Positions 32,911-45,147 are shown, counted from the first letter of the stretch. The stretch is 64,000 nucleotides of DNA from an uncultured Acetobacteraceae bacterium (GCA_903907955.1 CAIVPZ010000086.1:34689-98688); one strand, 5' to 3'. The notes: generated by a model not told the origin, from the sequence alone. Made by a program: numbers and translations.

Positions 32911-33351
32911 CTATTGGGAGGGCGTGGCCGCCGGCTCGGGCGACAGGCCGGCGGGGACCGGTGCGTCGGGGCTGACGCCGGGGTTGCCGGAGGCCGCGTT
33001 CAGGCAGTCGTCCACCATGGTCTCCCGCGCGTAGCGGGCCGGCAGGCCGGCGCCCGGGTTGCCCGACATGCCGGTTGCCGCGAACGGGGAATCGCGCTCG
33101 CCGCCGGCATACATGTCGCTGCGGTAGACCTCGCCGCGGTTCTGCCGCTCGAACACCTGGTCCGCCCGCTGCCGGCACGCCGCCATCGCCTTCGGCGTGG
33201 CCCCCGCCCGGTCCGCGGTGGAGCCGATGGGGTGGGAGCAGGCGGTCAGCCCCGCCAGCGCCAGGCCGGCAAGGAGAGAAACACCCGGCAGGGAGCGGGC
33301 AGCCGAGGCCCGTTTCCTGGTGGCGGGACAGCGGCGCGACGGTGGGATCAT
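32911..33351 (-). CDS. Small lipoprotein of unknown function
   Basis: This 146-residue protein has an arginine-rich N-terminus, a hydrophobic stretch (LPGVSLLAGLALAGLTAC) and a lipobox with Cys about residue 38, so it should be lipid-anchored. The mature part contains a short helical region (AMAACRQRADQVFERQNR) and a Pro-rich tail. AGGAG precedes the ATG at 33351. The ATG overlaps the stop of the upstream gene (ATGA), so the two are translationally coupled. Function unknown. Confidence 0.8.
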   Translation of the reverse strand: MIPPSRRCPATRKRASAARSLPGVSLLAGLALAGLTACSHPIGSTADRAGATPKAMAACRQRADQVFERQNRGEVYRSDMYAGGERDSPFAATGMSGNPGAGLPARYARETMVDDCLNAASGNPGVSPDAPVPAGLSPEPAATPSQ

Positions 33352-33878
33352 GCGCAGGCTCCTGAAGCAGGCGAGGGGACGCGGGGGGCGCCGAGGCGGG
33401 CGGCCACCAGCGCGCGGAAGGGGGTGTCGTCGAAGCGTGCCTCGCAATTGAGCGGGGCGATGGCGGCGGCACGCAGCAGCGCGGGGTCCAGCTCGGCGCC
33501 GCCGCGCGTTAGCGTGAACAGCGGCGCCGCCCAGCGCGCGCGCGCCAGCAGGTCAACCAGCGCCAGCAGCCGCAGACACAGCGAAAGCCCGTAGCTGGTG
33601 TGCATGCCCGCGGTCAGGTCGACCGCGCCGGCCCAGCAGCACGCATCCGCATCGGCCAGCGCCAGGTCGGTCAGGCTGCCGTCGGCGCGGCGGAACCGGA
33701 ACAGCCGGGCGCTGCCCCAGGCCGCCGCGCGGGCGGCCGCGCGGGCTGCCTCCCAGGCGGCGGCGATGTCGCGCAGCCGCACGGGCGGCAGCGATTCGGG
33801 GGGCGAATCGACCAGATACGTCACGGTTCCGTTCCCGGCCACCGCCACGCGGATCGGGGGGGGCGCGTCAGCATCCAT
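33348..33878 (-). CDS. Conserved-looking protein of unknown function
   Basis: About 176 residues, soluble, with a beta-type N-terminus (PIRVAVAGNGTVTYLVD), an Ala/Arg-rich helix (AAWEAARAAARAAAWGSARLF) and a leucine-rich middle. I see no known domain. I start at 33878 (MDADAPPP); the open frame extends upstream through repeat family 2 without support. It is coupled to the lipoprotein gene by a four-base overlap. A role with that lipoprotein is only inferred. Confidence 0.6.
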   Translation of the reverse strand: MDADAPPPIRVAVAGNGTVTYLVDSPPESLPPVRLRDIAAAWEAARAAARAAAWGSARLFRFRRADGSLTDLALADADACCWAGAVDLTAGMHTSYGLSLCLRLLALVDLLARARWAAPLFTLTRGGAELDPALLRAAAIAPLNCEARFDDTPFRALVAARLGAPRVPSPASGACA

Positions 33879-33954
33879 TGCATAAACATGGACCGCCGGG
33901 GCGGTCCGCGCCACCCTTTCGGCGAGCTTCGTTGTTTGTACCGGCCTGGAACCA

Positions 33955-34020
33955 TTTTCCATGGGGTGCAGGGGCCTTCGGCCCCTGCCGGGTCCAGGGC
34001 GGCGCCCTGGTGGAGCGCGA
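33955..34020. repeat. Dispersed double-hairpin repeat, family 2, copy c (reverse)
   Basis: Reverse-orientation copy: CAGGGGCC-TTC-GGCCCCTG then CCAGGGCGGCGCCCTGG. A third small hairpin, GAGGCGAAGCCTC, follows at 34019-34031. It lies between two minus-strand genes. Confidence 0.7.
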
Positions 34021-34090
34021 GGCGAAGCCTCGCAACGAAAGGATCAGTGTCGCCGCCGGTTGCGATCAGCGCCCATGGTGCGGCGCCCCG

Positions 34091-35185
34091 CTATTTCTTC
34101 GCCTGCTGGCCGTAGACAAATGTCTCGAAACCGTAATCCGCGGTGCGGAACCACAGGTATTCCTCGCCGCGGAAGACCTTCCAGGAGTCGAGGGTCTTCC
34201 TGAACAGCGGATTCTTGCCGGCCAGATCGTTCAGGACCTCAAGGGTCGCCTTGTAGCCCGCCTGCAGGATTTCCGGGGGGAACGGCTTGAGCTGGGTGCC
34301 GCCGGCCACCAGGCGGCGCAGCGCCGGCGGGTTTTCGGCGTCGTACCGGGCCTGTATCCAGCCGCAGGCATCGTAGCAGGCGGTTTCCAGCGCCGCCTTG
34401 TAGGTCGCCGGCAGGTCGCGCCACCTGTCCAGGTTGACGGTGGCCCACAGCGTCTCGTTGCCGGCCCACCAGCCCGGGTAGTGGTAGATTTTCGCCAGCT
34501 TGTTGAGGCCGAGCTTCTCGTCGTCGTACGGGCCGACCCAGGCGGCGGCGGTGACGGTGCCCTTTTCCAGCGCCGCCGCGATGTCGCCGCCGGCGAGCAG
34601 TTGCGGCGCGCCGCCCAGGCGGGCGATGACATTGCCGGCCAGCCCGGCGACGCGGATCTTCAGGCCCTTGAAATCGTCCGGCGTGCGGATTTCCTTGCGG
34701 TACCAGCCGCCCATCTGCGCACCGGTGTTGCCGGCCGGGATGCCCAGGCAGCCGTAGGGTTTCAGCACCTCATTCACCAGCTCCAGCCCGCCGCCCTGGC
34801 GCAGCCACGCCATCTGCTGGCGCGCGGTGAGCCCGAACGGCACGCCGGCGGCGAAGCCGAAGGCCGGGTCCTTGCCGACATAATACGACGCCGCGGTGTG
34901 GCCGATCTCCACCGTGCCGGCCTGCACCGCCTCCAGCACGGCCAGCGGCGGGGCGAGATCGCCGGCGGGGCTGATCTGGAAGCGGTTGTCGGTCAGGGCG
35001 GCGACCCGCGCGCACAGGTAATCCAGGCCGCCGTTCATCGTCGTCAGAATCTTGGGAAAGCTGGAGGCCAGCCGCCACTGGACCGCGGGCGGGCTTTGCG
35101 CAATGGCGGGCCGGGGCAGTGCCGCGACGGCGCCGAAGGCAGCACCACCCAGCGCGGCCGAGGTGACGAATCGGCGACGGTTCAT
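34091..35185 (-). CDS. TRAP transporter substrate-binding protein, DctP/TakP type
   Basis: This 364-residue periplasmic binding protein has a twin-arginine signal (NRRRFVTSAALGGAAFGAV, cleavage after AIA) and a DctP-family body: WRLASSFPKILTTMNGG, GTVEIGHTAASYYVGKDPAFGF, GLKIRVAGLAGNVIARLGG (substrate-carboxylate Arg) and ATVNLDRWRDLP. It most resembles TakP-like proteins that bind 2-oxo acids. The DctQ/DctM membrane subunits are absent nearby, so it is an orphan or works with a distant permease. Folding before Tat export suggests a bound cofactor or cation. Confidence 0.9.
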   Translation of the reverse strand: MNRRRFVTSAALGGAAFGAVAALPRPAIAQSPPAVQWRLASSFPKILTTMNGGLDYLCARVAALTDNRFQISPAGDLAPPLAVLEAVQAGTVEIGHTAASYYVGKDPAFGFAAGVPFGLTARQQMAWLRQGGGLELVNEVLKPYGCLGIPAGNTGAQMGGWYRKEIRTPDDFKGLKIRVAGLAGNVIARLGGAPQLLAGGDIAAALEKGTVTAAAWVGPYDDEKLGLNKLAKIYHYPGWWAGNETLWATVNLDRWRDLPATYKAALETACYDACGWIQARYDAENPPALRRLVAGGTQLKPFPPEILQAGYKATLEVLNDLAGKNPLFRKTLDSWKVFRGEEYLWFRTADYGFETFVYGQQAKK

Positions 35186-35274
35186 GCTTTTTTCCCCGGG
35201 GTCGAGCCTGGATTGCCGATGGAGGGCGCCGCCGATCCGCCGGATCGGCTGGTCACGCCCGCCATATGCCGCCG

Positions 35275-38007
<2,733 letters not shown>

Positions 38008-38295
38008 GACAAGCCTTCCGGGGCGGACTCAGCCACACGGGTGCGGCGGCGCTCCCCACCCGGGGCCGCCGCCACCCTGCTCAGCTGTCCGCCCTCTCTC
38101 CGTCAGTTGGGCAGGGCTGTCAGATAGGACCCCTCGCGGGCGCGGTCAACGCGGCGGGGCGGTGGCAACGCCGGCGGGCGCTGCGCGCGGCGCGGGGTTC
38201 AGGGCAGAGTGCTGGCCCTGCTTGCTTTTCACCCCCGGTTGTCCCTGCGGGGCGGTTCGGCCATAACGGGTGTTGTTTCTGGAAAGGATCACCCC

Positions 38296-39168
38296 ATGCG
38301 GCATATCGCCCGGATAGCCCCGTTTGCCGCACTGGCGGCCTTCTGTTGCCTGGCCGGCCCCGCCGCCGCCCAGCCGGCGGCCGATCCGGTGGTCGCCCGG
38401 GTGGACGGCAGCGAGATCCGCCTGAGCGACATTCAGGAGTCGATCCAGAATCTGCCCGCCGAATACCGCAACATGCCGCCGCAACAACTCTACCCGGCGC
38501 TGATCGAACAGCTGGTCGACCGCAAGGCGGTGGCGGTGCTGGCCCACAAGGAGGGCCTGGACAAGGACCCGGCGGTGCAGCGGCAGATGGCCCGCGCCGC
38601 GGAAGAGGCGCTGCAATCGGCGCTGTTCCACCGGGAGATCGGCCCGCTGGTCTCCGAGCAGGCGGTGCGCGCGCGCTACGACCGCGATGTGGCCGGCAAG
38701 CCGGGCGAGCCGGAAGTGCATGCCCGCCACATCCTGGTGGCCAGCGAGGCCGATGCCATCGCCATCATCGCCGAGTTGAAGAAGGGCGGCGACTTCGCCG
38801 CGATCGCCAAGTCCCACAGCAGCGACCCCGCGGCCGCCGAGGGCGGCGACCTGGGCTGGTTCAAGCAGGGCGACATGCTGCCGGAGTTCTCCGCCGCCGC
38901 CTTCGCGCTCAAGCCCGGCGAGGTCACCGACAAGCCGGTGCACACCAGCTACGGCTGGCACGTCATCCGGGTGGAGGAGCGCCGCGTTGCCGCCCCGCCA
39001 AGCTTCGAGCAGGCGCGCGACGAGCTGCGCAGCCACATGATCCAGGAAGGCGTGCAGAAGCTGGTCGCCAACGCCCGGGCCGGGGTGAAGGTGGAAAAAT
39101 TCAACGCCGACGGCTCCACCGCGCGGCCGACCGACACCGCGGAGCCGCCGCCGGCGCCGGCCAGATAA
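38296..39168 (+). CDS. Periplasmic parvulin-type peptidylprolyl isomerase (PpiC/SurA class)
   Basis: This 290-residue protein has a signal peptide ([14 protein letters not shown]), an N-terminal helical chaperone region (residues ~30-130) and one rotamase domain around [31 protein letters not shown] and GWHVIRVEE. It would help outer-membrane and secreted proteins fold in the periplasm. A Pro-rich tail ends the protein. The ATG at 38296 follows AAAGGA. It lies 25 bases upstream of argJ on the same strand. Confidence 0.92.
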   Translation: MRHIARIAPFAALAAFCCLAGPAAAQPAADPVVARVDGSEIRLSDIQESIQNLPAEYRNMPPQQLYPALIEQLVDRKAVAVLAHKEGLDKDPAVQRQMARAAEEALQSALFHREIGPLVSEQAVRARYDRDVAGKPGEPEVHARHILVASEADAIAIIAELKKGGDFAAIAKSHSSDPAAAEGGDLGWFKQGDMLPEFSAAAFALKPGEVTDKPVHTSYGWHVIRVEERRVAAPPSFEQARDELRSHMIQEGVQKLVANARAGVKVEKFNADGSTARPTDTAEPPPAPAR

Positions 39169-39193
39169 ACGGCGTCGCGCAAGGAAACATCGC

Positions 39194-40423
39194 ATGCCCC
39201 CGCCCGTCTCGCCGCTTGCCGTTGACCTGCCGGAGCTGAAGCCGCTGGCGGGGGTGCGCCTTGGCGCCGCCGCCGCCGGCATCCGCTACCAGGGGCGCAC
39301 CGACCTCGTGCTGGCGGAACTGGCGCCGGGCACCACGGCGGCGGGGGTGTTCACCCGCAGCAAGTGCCCCGGCGCGCCGGTGGACTGGTGCCGCGCGGCG
39401 CTGAAGGGCGGGCGGGCGCGCGCCGTCGTGGTGAATGCCGGCAATGCGAACGTCTTCACCGGCCGCGCCGGTGCCGAGGCGGCACGCCTCTCGGCCGCGG
39501 CGGCGGCGAAGCTGGTGGGGTGCAGGCCGCGCGAGGTCATGCTGTCCAGCACCGGGGTTATCGGCGAGGTGCTGCCGCATGACCGGCTGACCGCCGCCCT
39601 GCCGGGGCTGCACGCGGCGCTGCGGGAGGATGGCTGGGCCGACGCGGCGCGCGGCATCATGACCACCGACACCTTTCCCAAGGCGGCGGTGCGCACGGCG
39701 CGGATCGGCGACGCCGAGGTGACCATCCAGGGCATCGCCAAGGGCAGCGGCATGATCGCGCCCGACATGGCGACCATGCTGTGCTTCGTGTTCACCGACG
39801 CGAAACTGCCCGCCGGGGCATTGCAGGCGGTGCTGAGCCGCGGGGTGGAGAGCAGTTTCAACTGCACCACGGTGGATTCCGACACCTCCACCTCCGATAC
39901 CGTGCTGCTGTTCGCCACCGGCCAGGCGAAGCACAGGCGCGTGCCGGCCGAGGGCGGCCCGTTGCTGCGCGGCTTCAGGGCGGCGCTGGCCGACCTGCTG
40001 CTCGATCTCGCGCTGCAGGTGGTGCGGGACGGGGAGGGGGCGCAGAAGCTGGTGCGCATCGACGTGGCCGGCGCGGTGTCGAACAAATCGGCCAGGCGGG
40101 TGGCGCTGTCGATCGCCAATTCGCCGCTGGTGAAGACCGCGATCGCCGGCGAGGACGCCAACTGGGGGCGCATCGTCATGGCGGTGGGCAAGGCCGGCGA
40201 GCCGGCCGACCGCGACCGGCTGAGCGTGGCGGTCGGCGGGGTGTGGATGGCGCGCGAGGGCGGCGTGGTGGCGGGCTACGACGAAGCCCCGGTGGTGGCG
40301 CACATGAAGGGCCGCGAGGTGCGGATCGAGGTCGATCTCGGCCTTGGCCGCGGCAGGTCGACCGTGTGGACCTGCGATCTGACGCACGGGTATATCGACA
40401 TCAACGGCAGCTATCGTTCCTGA
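39194..40423 (+). CDS. argJ: Bifunctional glutamate N-acetyltransferase / amino-acid acetyltransferase
   Basis: This 409-residue ornithine acetyltransferase has the autoproteolysis site [16 protein letters not shown], where the Thr of MAT-M is the N-terminal nucleophile of the beta chain. Conserved blocks [39 protein letters not shown] and GEDANWGRI are present, with C-terminal [12 protein letters not shown]. It recycles the acetyl group from N-acetylornithine to glutamate in arginine synthesis. AAGGAAA precedes the ATG. The GNAT-Nudix gene follows; argJ-mutT adjacency is common in alphaproteobacteria. Confidence 0.97.
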   Translation: MPPPVSPLAVDLPELKPLAGVRLGAAAAGIRYQGRTDLVLAELAPGTTAAGVFTRSKCPGAPVDWCRAALKGGRARAVVVNAGNANVFTGRAGAEAARLSAAAAAKLVGCRPREVMLSSTGVIGEVLPHDRLTAALPGLHAALREDGWADAARGIMTTDTFPKAAVRTARIGDAEVTIQGIAKGSGMIAPDMATMLCFVFTDAKLPAGALQAVLSRGVESSFNCTTVDSDTSTSDTVLLFATGQAKHRRVPAEGGPLLRGFRAALADLLLDLALQVVRDGEGAQKLVRIDVAGAVSNKSARRVALSIANSPLVKTAIAGEDANWGRIVMAVGKAGEPADRDRLSVAVGGVWMAREGGVVAGYDEAPVVAHMKGREVRIEVDLGLGRGRSTVWTCDLTHGYIDINGSYRS

Positions 40424-40509
40424 CTCCGGGGCCGTCCGGCCTGCGGGATTTCGCTGCGATCGCTCAACGGCCCTTGCGAGCCGGGGCCGCTTGCGGCACT
40501 CCCTGCGGC

Positions 40510-41547
40510 ATGCCCGCACGCAAGGCTCCTGTCGCGCCCCGGTCCACCGCGAAGCCCGCACCGCCGGTGCCGGGCTTCACCCCGCTCGTCACCGAGCGGC
40601 TGAAGCTGCGCCCCTACCGCCCGGAGGACGCGGCCGAACTGCACCGGCTGATCAACGACTGGGAGGTCACCCGCAACCTTGCCGCGGTGCCGTTTCCCTA
40701 TCCCCGCGCCCTCGCCGATGACTGGATACTCTCGGCCGCCGAATCGCTCGCGTCAGGCACGGCCTACCACCTGGTGATTTCGGGCACCGAGGGGGAGCGG
40801 GAGACCATCGTCGGCGGCATCGGGCTGCGCATCGACGCCGCTGCCCGCACCGCCCGGCTCGGCTACTGGGTCGGCCGCCGCTACTGGCGCCATGGCGTGG
40901 CCAGCGAGGCGGCCGGCCGGCTGGCGCGCTGGGCGCTCGCCAATCTCAACCTGGTGCGCCTGGAGGCGACCGCCGCCGCCGACAATCCCGGCTCCATCGC
41001 GGTGCTGCGCCGGATCGGCTTCCGCCATGTGGGCGAGGGCAGCGAGAGCTTCGTCGCCCGCGGCGGCGCGCAGCAGGTGCTGCGCTTCGAGGCGACGCGC
41101 GATGACCTGTTCGGGCGGCCCGAGGCGGAACCGGCGGCGGACGGCTCCAAGCCGCTGCTGCTGGTGGTGGCCTGCGCGCTGATCGACGTGGACGGGCGGG
41201 TGCTGCTGGCGCGCCGGCCGGAAGGCAAGAAGATGGCCGGGCTGTGGGAGTTCCCCGGCGGCAAGATGCAGCCGGGCGAAATCCCCGAGGCGGCGCTGAT
41301 CCGCGAACTGGCCGAGGAACTCGGAATCGACGTGGCGGCGCAATGCCTGGCGCCGTTCGCCTTCGCCTCGCATCCCTATGAGCGGTTTCACCTGCTGATG
41401 CCGCTGTTCCTGTGCCGGCGCTGGAAGGGCCAGCCGCTGCCGCTGGAGGGCCAGACGCTGGCCTGGGTGCGCCCGGACAAGCTGGCCGACTACCCGATGC
41501 CGGAGGCGGACCGGCCGCTGGTGCCGTTGCTGCGCGATTTCCTTTAG
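40510..41547 (+). CDS. GNAT acetyltransferase fused to a MutT-type Nudix hydrolase
   Basis: 345 residues. The first ~190 are a RimJ/RimL-like GNAT domain (LVTERLKLRPYRPEDAAELH, GYWVGRRYWRHGVASEA acetyl-CoA site, ADNPGSIAVLRRIGFR). The last ~130 are a Nudix domain with the full box GGKMQPGEIPEAALIRELAE followed by ELGI, preceded by VLLARRPEGKKMAGLWEFPG as in MutT (8-oxo-dGTP pyrophosphohydrolase). The acetylation target is unknown. The start at 40510 is the first ATG that gives a complete GNAT domain; the frame further up is antisense noise within argJ. I find no stop or start between the domains, so it is a true fusion. Confidence 0.9.
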   Translation: MPARKAPVAPRSTAKPAPPVPGFTPLVTERLKLRPYRPEDAAELHRLINDWEVTRNLAAVPFPYPRALADDWILSAAESLASGTAYHLVISGTEGERETIVGGIGLRIDAAARTARLGYWVGRRYWRHGVASEAAGRLARWALANLNLVRLEATAAADNPGSIAVLRRIGFRHVGEGSESFVARGGAQQVLRFEATRDDLFGRPEAEPAADGSKPLLLVVACALIDVDGRVLLARRPEGKKMAGLWEFPGGKMQPGEIPEAALIRELAEELGIDVAAQCLAPFAFASHPYERFHLLMPLFLCRRWKGQPLPLEGQTLAWVRPDKLADYPMPEADRPLVPLLRDFL

Positions 41548-41686
41548 TCATGCCCGCAGCCAGGCTCGTGGACTGATTCAGCCGGCGGTGACCCGCCCGC
41601 CGGCACCAGACCACGAGCGCCCCCAAGGCTCTGACGGTTGCACGTTGTGCGATGCCATAGCCGTTCCGTGGCGCGGTCTATTTCGG

Positions 41687-42124
41687 CTACTGCTTGTTGT
41701 TGACCGACACTGCGTAGGCGATGCCGGCTGCAAGAGCGCCGACTCCCACCAGCAGCCCACCGATGATTTCGCCGACATCGAACGTGATGGCGACTGTCGG
41801 ATGCGCAGCCCAGTCATGCACAACTAGCCAGCGCACAAAGAGAAACGCTACTGCCAGGGGCAAAAAATAGTATAATTTTTCTATATTATTATTGCGCTTC
41901 TTTTGTGCTGAGAGACTCCTTACGCTCGCTATCAGATCTGAAATAGTATTTCCTTGTAAATCTCTTGTTTTTTCATCAAGTTCAGCAATTGTTATTTCTA
42001 ATTTTTTTACTGTGTTAGGAAGGTTCCGAACATATTCAGCATCATTATCAGCAGTGGCTTTCTCCAAATGCTTTTTGATCATATCGTAGCTCTCGCGCGA
42101 GCGGTCTGTGGTGTCGTTCGTCAT
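41687..42124 (-). CDS. A+T-rich gene for a coiled-coil membrane protein
   Basis: This 145-residue protein has a charged helical N-terminal half (MIKKHLEKATADNDAEYV, NTVKKLEITIAELDEKTRDL, likely coiled coil). Two C-terminal membrane helices follow (YYFLPLAVAFLFVRWLVV and EIIGGLLVGVGALAAGIAYAV), ending in SVNNKQ. Base composition and codon use (many AAA, AAT, TTT) differ sharply from all neighbours, which suggests recent acquisition. GGAGAGCGATCC precedes the ATG. It stands alone between unrelated genes. No family is recognised; small two-helix proteins with a helical head occur among membrane-acting toxins and defence effectors, but nothing here proves that. Confidence 0.8.
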   Translation of the reverse strand: MTNDTTDRSRESYDMIKKHLEKATADNDAEYVRNLPNTVKKLEITIAELDEKTRDLQGNTISDLIASVRSLSAQKKRNNNIEKLYYFLPLAVAFLFVRWLVVHDWAAHPTVAITFDVGEIIGGLLVGVGALAAGIAYAVSVNNKQ

Positions 42125-42394
42125 GGATCGCTCTCCATTTCAATGCTTCCCCTATTCAGTACATCAGGGGTTGAGCATCAGCCGACCTATCGTTTCTAAT
42201 GTAATTAATTTCGCCGGATCTGTCAAGAAGCGCGAACGAACGCACCGGTCCCCATGATCTGCGCTTCCAGGTCAACTTACTGGGAGCGCTGCCACGAACT
42301 GGCATGCTGACACAAGCGGCGCGCGGGATCGGAGCCGTCTTCTATGGAAGCGCCGGCAGATCTGTCATCATCCGACCGAGGGGGAAAAGACGCC

Positions 42395-43159
42395 ATGCCG
42401 GACCGGAGCAACCCGACCGCCTGCCTGCTGGTGATCGGCAACGAGGTGCTGTCCGGCCGCACCCGGGACGCCAACATCCAGTACCTCGCCACCCGCCTGG
42501 GCGAACTCGGCATTCCGCTGCGCGAGGTGCGGGTGATCCCCGACGTGGCGGCCACCATCATCGGCACGGTCAACGAGGTGCGCGCCCGCTTCGACCACGT
42601 GTTCACCACCGGCGGCATCGGCCCGACCCATGACGACATCACCAGCGAATGCGTCGCCGCCGCCTTCGGCGTGCCATGGGAGAAGCACGCCGCGGCATGG
42701 GCGCGGCTGGAGCCGCATTACCAGCCCGGCGCGTTTAATCCGGCCCGCCAGCGCATGGCCACCCTGCCGCGCGGCGCCGAACTGATCGACAACCCGGTCT
42801 CGATCGCGCCGGGATTCAGCATCGGCAATGTGCATGTGATGGCCGGGGTGCCGCGCATCATGCAGGCGATGTTCGAGGGGCTGGCACCGCGCCTGGCAGG
42901 CGGGCCGCCGATCGTCGCGCGCGCGGTGCACGCGCACGGTCTGGCCGAGGGCCGCATTGCCGAGGGGCTGGGCGCCATTCAGGCGCGTTATCCCGGGCTC
43001 GACCTGGGCAGCTACCCGTATTACCGCGGCACCGGCGGCGGGGTGGCGGTTGTCGCCAAGGGACCCGACGCGGCGCAGGCCGCGGCGGCGGTCGGCGAGG
43101 TGACGGCGCTGATGCGCGACCTGGGCGGCACGCCGATCCAGGGCGAGCCGCCGGTCTGA
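42395..43159 (+). CDS. CinA-type / molybdopterin-binding domain protein
   Basis: About 254 residues of the MoCF-biosynthesis fold found in the N-terminal half of CinA: LLVIGNEVLSGRTRDANIQYLA, FTTGGIGPTHDDITSECVA and VMAGVPRIMQAMFEGL. The C-terminal nicotinamide-nucleotide amidase domain is absent, so it is a stand-alone competence/damage-inducible protein A-like protein; such proteins may hydrolyse ADP-ribose or similar. GGGGGAAAAG precedes the ATG at 42395. It is 17 bases upstream of the DUF2889 gene. Confidence 0.88.
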   Translation: MPDRSNPTACLLVIGNEVLSGRTRDANIQYLATRLGELGIPLREVRVIPDVAATIIGTVNEVRARFDHVFTTGGIGPTHDDITSECVAAAFGVPWEKHAAAWARLEPHYQPGAFNPARQRMATLPRGAELIDNPVSIAPGFSIGNVHVMAGVPRIMQAMFEGLAPRLAGGPPIVARAVHAHGLAEGRIAEGLGAIQARYPGLDLGSYPYYRGTGGGVAVVAKGPDAAQAAAAVGEVTALMRDLGGTPIQGEPPV

Positions 43160-43176
43160 ACCAGGAGAAGCCCGCA

Positions 43177-43782
43177 ATGCCGCTGAGCCCGCCCGCCGAG
43201 CGCGATCTGACGCATCTGCGCGACATCACCCTGCGCGGCTACCAGCGCCGCGACGGGCTGTTCGACATCGAGGCGCATATCCGCGACACCAAGACGCTGG
43301 GATTCCGCAATGTCGACCGCGGCGGCTGGATCGAGCCCGGCGAGCCGCTGCACGACATGTGGCTGCGCCTGACCATCGACGAGGAGATGACCATCCTGGC
43401 CTGCGAGGCGGTCACCGAGCACGGCCCGTTCGCGATCTGTCCCGGCGGGGCGCAGAATTTCGGCCGGCTGGTCGGCCTGGCGCTCAGGCCGGGATTCCTG
43501 CGCGCGGCCAATGCGCGGGTGGGCGGCTCCGAAGGCTGCACGCATCTGCGCGAACTGCTGCAGCAGATGGCCACCACCGCGTTCCAGACATTGTGGCCGG
43601 TGCGCATGCGCCGCGCCGAGGAGCAGCGGCGGCAGGCGGCCGATGCCGACCGGAGCGACCCCGAGAGCGGGCATGACGGCGCCCCGGCGCTGCTGAACAC
43701 CTGCCATGCCTATGCCGACACGCGGAATGTGGTGCGGCGCCGCTGGCCGCAGCTTTACCGTGGCCCGGATGACGCTGGCTGA
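43177..43782 (+). CDS. DUF2889 domain protein
   Basis: This 201-residue soluble protein matches DUF2889 by its ordered motifs LRGYQRRDGLFDIEAHIRDTK, MWLRLTIDEEMTI, RPGFLRAANARVGGSEGCTH and LRELLQQMATTAFQT. A conserved Cys-Thr-His and acidic residues suggest a possible metal site. Function is unknown. Co-transcribed with the CinA-type gene, judging from the short gap and shared strand. The end adjoins the convergent ribbon-helix-helix gene with no spacer. Confidence 0.85.
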   Translation: MPLSPPAERDLTHLRDITLRGYQRRDGLFDIEAHIRDTKTLGFRNVDRGGWIEPGEPLHDMWLRLTIDEEMTILACEAVTEHGPFAICPGGAQNFGRLVGLALRPGFLRAANARVGGSEGCTHLRELLQQMATTAFQTLWPVRMRRAEEQRRQAADADRSDPESGHDGAPALLNTCHAYADTRNVVRRRWPQLYRGPDDAG

Positions 43783-44070
43783 TCAGCAGGCCGGGACACG
43801 GTCGGTGTCGGCCAGGGTGCCGTGGCCGGCGGCGCGGTGGCCTGCCTCGGTTGCGGCGGCGCGGAAATAGTCCAGCACCTCGACGCGCACCGCGCTGGTG
43901 CGCCCGCCGGGCGGTGCCTTGGCGCCGATGCGGCGCATCACGTCACGGATGGCCATATGCTCGCGGCGGCACATCTCCTCCAGCGCATCCCAAAGTTCCG
44001 GTTCCAGCCGCATGCTGGTGCGGCCCTCGTCCGCGCGCACATTGCGGCTGACCAGGCGGCTGCCTGACAT
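43783..44070 (-). CDS. Ribbon-helix-helix DNA-binding protein
   Basis: This 95-residue protein has an RRNVR-like N-terminal strand (RLVSRNVRADEGRTSMRLEP), then helices ELWDALEEMCRREHMAIRDVM and VRVEVLDYFRAAATEAG, typical of the RHH-4 family seen in alphaproteobacteria. It would bind DNA as a dimer. The ATG at 44070 is eight bases after GGAGG; the GTG at 44079 is worse placed because it would overlap that site. No antitoxin partner lies beside it. Targets unknown. Confidence 0.85.
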   Translation of the reverse strand: MSGSRLVSRNVRADEGRTSMRLEPELWDALEEMCRREHMAIRDVMRRIGAKAPPGGRTSAVRVEVLDYFRAAATEAGHRAAGHGTLADTDRVPAC

Positions 44071-44138
44071 CCCCTGCACCTCCGTCGAATCTGACTACCG
44101 GAGCATGCTCTAGATAACCTTAAGCCGGGGTTTCCGGG

Positions 44139-44432
44139 TCAGCACGCTTTGGCGAGCGCGGCATGTTCTTCCGGGGTCCGCAGGTTGAGTGCCAGCGCAT
44201 GCAGGCCGCCGGCCAACTCGTCGCCAAGGGCGGCGTAGACGCGCCGTGACCGGGCGACCCGGGATTCGCCGCGGAATGCCGCGGAGACGATGAGCACGCT
44301 GTAATGCGTCTCCCCGCCCGGGGCGGCGCCGGCATGGCCGGCATGGCGGGCCGACTCATCGTCGACGCGCAGGAGGTCGGGGGCGAATTGTTGCCGCAAC
44401 ACGGCGGCCAGGCGATCTGCGCGCGTTTTCAT
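44139..44432 (-). CDS. bolA: BolA family protein
   Basis: This 97-residue protein begins with a short helix (RADRLAAVLRQQFAPDLLRV), then HYSVLIVSAAFRGESRVARSRRVYAALGDEL, the BolA-like core with FxG and SRxxRHRLVY-type sequence. BolA/IbaG proteins pair with monothiol glutaredoxins in iron-sulfur and stress physiology. The open frame extends upstream but ATG 44432 gives the standard length. Divergent from the J-domain gene; the order bolA / J-domain / cobS / cobT is common in alphaproteobacteria. Confidence 0.9.
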   Translation of the reverse strand: MKTRADRLAAVLRQQFAPDLLRVDDESARHAGHAGAAPGGETHYSVLIVSAAFRGESRVARSRRVYAALGDELAGGLHALALNLRTPEEHAALAKAC

Positions 44433-44574
44433 GCAGCTATGATAATGGCCATTGCGGCTGATGTGCCAGGAGCGGATGTGATTTTTCCGTTCGTGCCGGC
44501 CGCGCCCGCCGCCGGTTGTCAGCCGCAGCGAAACCCCCTTTGCAAGCGGGCACGATGACCGCACATATCTCCCA

Positions 44575-45147
44575 ATGACCCGACGCTCATCGCGACCCCG
44601 GGCCTACGCGCCCGATCCCGGGGCGCCGGGCCGACATTGCGACATGCCGGGCTGCGGTGCTCCAGGCGAGTACCGGGCGCCGAAGTCGCGCCTCCAGTTG
44701 AGCGACTACTGGTGGTTCTGCCTGGAGCACGTGCGCGCCTACAATGCATCCTGGGATTTCTACAAGGGCATGAGTCCCGGCCAGATCGAGGCCGAGCTGC
44801 GCGCCGACACCGCCTGGCAGCGCCCCTCCTGGCCGCTCGGCCATCTGGGCGCGCGGCTGGAGGAGGCGATCGCCGGCGACCCGCTGCATGTGCTGCACGC
44901 CGCCGGGCTGCGCGCCCGCCGCGCCGGCGAGACGCCCTCGGAAATGCGCGAGCCGCTGGCCACGCTCGGCCTGTCCTGGCCGGTGACCATGGACGAGGTG
45001 AAAAGCCGCTACAAGGAACTGGCAAAACGCCACCACCCCGACGCCAACAACGGCGACCGCGCCGCCGAGGAACGGCTGAAGACCATCAATCTCGCCTATG
45101 CCGCGTTGCGCACCCGCCTGACCGAGCCGCGCGCCGCCGCCGGGTAG
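44575..45147 (+). CDS. J-domain (DnaJ-like) protein
   Basis: 190 residues. The N-terminal third has a possible zinc site ([13 protein letters not shown] and WWFCLEH). The C-terminal part is a J domain, from [22 protein letters not shown] with the HPD signature in [10 protein letters not shown], to [13 protein letters not shown]. It would stimulate an Hsp70 such as DnaK, possibly for the cobaltochelatase subunits encoded just downstream, with which it is conserved. A hairpin GCGCC/GGCGC overlaps its stop. Confidence 0.9.
   Translation: MTRRSSRPRAYAPDPGAPGRHCDMPGCGAPGEYRAPKSRLQLSDYWWFCLEHVRAYNASWDFYKGMSPGQIEAELRADTAWQRPSWPLGHLGARLEEAIAGDPLHVLHAAGLRARRAGETPSEMREPLATLGLSWPVTMDEVKSRYKELAKRHHPDANNGDRAAEERLKTINLAYAALRTRLTEPRAAAG

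Noticed and set aside
43783..44432. Ribbon-helix-helix and BolA genes as a toxin-antitoxin unit
   Set aside because: BolA is a conserved iron-sulfur/stress factor next to the J-domain gene. The RHH protein is of the stand-alone type and no toxin fold is present.
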